Source: Diplonema papillatum
Taxonomy: Eukaryota > Euglenozoa > Diplonemea > Diplonemida > Diplonemidae
DNA: 64,000 nucleotides
NCBI GenBank assembly: GCA_030068145.1
Contig: JAPJBO010000256.1
Location: forward strand, 81,001 to 145,000
Reading direction: 5' to 3'
Shown here: positions 61,461 through 64,000 of the stretch, piece after piece
How the letters are laid out: each line of letters opens with the position of its first letter
How positions within the stretch are numbered: the stretch's first letter is position 1
Translations under genes and position numbers: made by a program
Notes under the pieces: model-generated
Seen by the model: the letters and a program-made list of their open reading frames with translations, nothing else
Told to the model about the DNA's origin: nothing
The model's database searches: none

Positions 61461-63232
61461 CCGGCCAGTCCGCCCACGGCTCGGGGGTTTCCGTATGATT
61501 TTGCAGCCGGCCGGACACGACATGTGGAACGTGCCGTGCTTCGCGGAGGATTTCTTCGGCGGGACCGGGAGCCAGACCTCGTGCTCTTCTTCCCCGGCGC
61601 GGCCGAATTGAAAGCCGGCGATCGGCGAAGAGGAGCCTGGGAGCACGCTTGCGATGGGAACCGGCGGCTCGTCGGTGAAGAGGAGGTCGGATTGCATGGG
61701 GGTTTCGAAGGAAGCGACGAGATGGGGGTCGGCGGGCTGGATCGCCTTAGGGCGGTGGCCGACCCACACGTTGACGAGCAGCGTGACGCGAGTGTACGCG
61801 GGGGCTTTGGACGCCCGCATCATCTCCGGCGGGCACCCGTGCAGCGCGTTGCCCGGGAAGACGATGTGCTTGCCGGCCTCGGGGTGGCAGAGGTACATGT
61901 CGCGGAGCCGGCGGGGCGGCTCGCCTCGCGCCAGCGGCGGCGCCGGCACGACCGCCGTCGGCGCGCCGCACGCGGCGAGGTACGTCACCGTCGAAAACGC
62001 GGGGCAGACGATTTCGTTGTCGGCCTCTACGGCCCGCTCCTCGTCGCGGTCCCAGTGGAACCCGAGCGCCTCGTCCGCGCCGGGGCGGCCGCCCGGCACC
62101 CTGCCGCCGCACCTGTCACCGACCCACCACTCCGCGCCGGGAACCCGTCGTCCGCGCCGGGGCGGCCGCCGCCCCTGCCGCGCACCTGGACCCACCACTC
62201 CGCGCCGGAGTCGGGCGGCGGGCGGAGGTCTGTCTTCCCGCGGAGGGACGAGAAGTGCCGCACGAACACCTCCTGCGCCCACTGCTCGAAGACGCACCGC
62301 GGGCGCGCACCGTAGGGCAGCCAGTAGCTCTTTTTGGTGAAGGCCCGCTGCGTGCAGTCCTTCAGCAAGGCCGGGCCGACCTTCTCCTTCGGCAGCCCCC
62401 GGGCGAAGACCCGCACGCCGTGGTCCACGCCCCCGTCGCCAGCGCTCCACGGAGACGAGAACAGGGACAGGTCCCACTCCGCGGTCGGGGGCTGCTGCCC
62501 GATTTGAGCCGGTTCTGCCGCTCGAGCCACGCCGTCGCGCCGCTTCTTCGGCCGGATCTCCGTCGCCGCAGCAGCCTGCCCCGCGGCGGGCGACGGTTCG
62601 TTCGCGGCGGCTCCGGCTGGCGCCAGTCGCTCTCCGCGAGGAAGGCTTCGAGCTCCGTCCGCTCCACTCGCGGCGTCGGAGCGCGTGGGGTTCCGCGTGG
62701 TCGGCGAGGGGGTGCCTCTGCGCCTCTTCTTCGGGGGGTCGGCCGCTGGGACGGGGCCGGCGGCGCTCTCTTCTCCAGCCGCGGGCGCAGCCTTCCGCTT
62801 CTTCTTCTTCCTCAACTTCTCCGCAGGGGAGGCGGGAGGCGCAGGAGAGGCGGGAGGCTGCGGCGGCTTATCGCGAGGCGTAGAACTCAAAGGCTTAGAG
62901 CACAGTCGCTCAGACTCGCGCCCTGCGAGTCTGTTTGCATGCTGCTCTTTCGAAGTGCCGGCTGCAGGCGCGGGGGCGCGTGCCTTCGGCGCGAATTCCG
63001 GGGCGGTTTGCGCGGGGTGCGGGCCTTGCGCTTGTTCCGCGGATGTGGCCGCGGCAAGCCGCTTCGCCGCGCCGTTTCCGACGGTCTTCTTCTTCGCCTG
63101 CCTGCCCTTCTTTTTCGGCGCGGGAACGCCGGAGGCAGGCTGGTGCTGCTGCACCCCGTTTCTGCCCATGGTTCTGCCCCCTCCTATTCCTTTGGCAACC
63201 GGTGCCCAACACCTGCCTGGGTTGGGTTTCAT
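61446..63232 (-). CDS. 2-oxoglutarate/Fe(II) oxygenase-like protein with a frame switch
   Basis: The coding sequence runs in one frame from the ATG at 63230-63232 to about 62196 and in another from about 62112 to the stop at 61446. The first half is Lys/Pro/Ala-rich with nuclear-signal-like clusters (KKKGRQAKKK, KLRKKKKRK), then a folded part (SYWLPYGARPRCVFEQWAQE). The second half has HWDRDEE (iron ligands His and Asp), GKHIVFPGNALHG (distal His) and RVTLLVNVW (2-oxoglutarate-binding Arg position), the pattern of prolyl-hydroxylase-like dioxygenases. The switch falls in an imperfect tandem duplication (about 62118-62210) that encodes GAEWWV twice. A short intron is possible: GAGTG/GTGGGT to TGACAG gives 567 residues, and CAG/GTGCGC is an alternative donor. 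Otherwise a frameshift has broken the gene. Family call is moderate; the exact join is unsure. Confidence 0.65.
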
Positions 63233-64000
63233 CTCGCGCGTAGCATTCCGACGATGAGTCGAACACGACGCGGCTAATAATTTTGCTGTTGAGGCAAGGA
63301 GCTGTCAAGTTGGGGCTGGTTTCACAGTTGTGGCTGGTTTTCCGTATGCTCTCCCCCCAGCTCGCTGAGACCCATAGAGCAGATACTGCTTTGGCAGTGT
63401 TCCGAGATCGATCTTGCCTCTTGTGGAGCAGCCATACGATTTGCGCAGACGCGAACCACATGGATTAGCGAATCCCTTCGTTCCGTCTCTGACGGCCCTG
63501 TATGTTTTTCCCCATTCATCTGTTCCCCACCTTTTTCCCGTGACTTCGACGGATGCCTCTCCTTTTGCTCTGCTGCAAAAACAGCTCGGAGATAGCGGAA
63601 CAGCCAAGAACGGAGCCACATGCGTTCTATCGACTTCCTAGGAATAGCGAAGAAACAGAAGGGATTCCAACACACACACAGCTCACGGCTACGTGGGTAC
63701 CGACCCACGAACAGAGGGCGGACGAGTACACCCGGGGTACCCAGGCGGAAGAGAACGCGACGCCTGGAGGGTGGTTTCCGAAGGAGGAAGATCTCTCGCC
63801 TTCTCCGGATCTGACTACTTGAAAAGCCACTGCGTGGTCCCTGGGGGTCCTGGATGGTGTAAGCGAAGAACAAATCAGATTGTGTTTGTATTGTATTTGC
63901 CCCTTACCTCTATAGTTCCCCCCTTCCATTCGGAGTCGAAGCAGCTACGTCGAGTACTTTTGGGGGGGAGAGGGGGGTGGCGTTCGGCGTGGCCTTATTT
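63233..64000. other. Right edge, no supported gene
   Basis: About 770 bp upstream of the oxygenase gene, presumably holding its promoter. Open frames of up to 183 codons exist on the minus strand, but none has a recognisable domain. A G-rich stretch closes the window. Confidence 0.5.

Overview
This is a nuclear genomic segment of a protist, most likely a myzozoan alveolate close to the chromerids (Chromera-like) or dinoflagellates. The strongest clue is a homodimeric, bacterial-type (AceE) pyruvate dehydrogenase E1 that carries a mitochondrial-type presequence and is broken by spliceosomal introns; replacement of the E1 alpha/beta heterodimer by AceE is known from dinoflagellates and chromerids. 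Two ATG8 genes whose conserved C-terminal glycine is followed by one more residue argue against an apicomplexan, because apicomplexan ATG8 ends in the glycine. The species assignment is inference.

Layout. Every well-supported gene lies on the minus strand. From low to high coordinate they are: a signal-peptide first exon (2.4-2.6 kb); EF-hand-AceE pyruvate dehydrogenase E1 (5.1-8.9 kb); a Pro/Ser-rich protein with a small NG..Y/NG.P.W domain (9.4-10.5 kb); two tandem ATG8 genes (12.3-15.4 kb); a large disordered/coiled-coil protein (17.7-21.7 kb); an SMCR8/folliculin-type longin-DENN protein (22.5-25.0 kb); a membrane adenylyl cyclase with a second, degenerate cyclase domain (30.6-33.2 kb); a small basic protein of unknown function (36.1-36.8 kb); a TrmJ-like SPOUT RNA methyltransferase (38.1-40.8 kb); a WWE-BRCT protein (43.4-44.0 kb); a gamma-tubulin complex protein, GCP4-like (45.5-47.9 kb); two paralogous RING-H2 proteins (52.1-52.8 and 59.4-60.1 kb); and a 2-oxoglutarate/Fe(II) oxygenase-like protein (61.4-63.2 kb). 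Weaker fragments are a zinc-ribbon-like exon (29.7 kb, minus) and a RanBP2-type zinc finger (27.7 kb, plus).

Genes have zero to three introns, most of them between about 75 and 500 bp and one of about 1 kb. All well-supported introns are GT-AG, and their donors share an odd consensus GTNYG (pyrimidine at +4, G at +5) instead of GTAAGT. Between genes lie kilobases of non-coding DNA built from short dispersed repeats, poly(A)-tailed SINE-like units, minisatellites and a 200-bp tandem satellite. A recurring pattern is that 3' ends of genes have been duplicated just downstream: short stop-spanning copies at the AceE and oxygenase genes, degenerate C-terminal fragments behind the BRCT, gamma-tubulin-complex and oxygenase genes, and a whole-gene duplicate for ATG8.

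The genes are housekeeping functions of separate pathways (mitochondrial carbon metabolism, autophagy, cAMP signalling, RNA modification, microtubule nucleation, ubiquitin transfer). There is no sign of an operon or of a functional cluster, and I see no CRISPR array, rRNA, intact tRNA or intact transposase gene.
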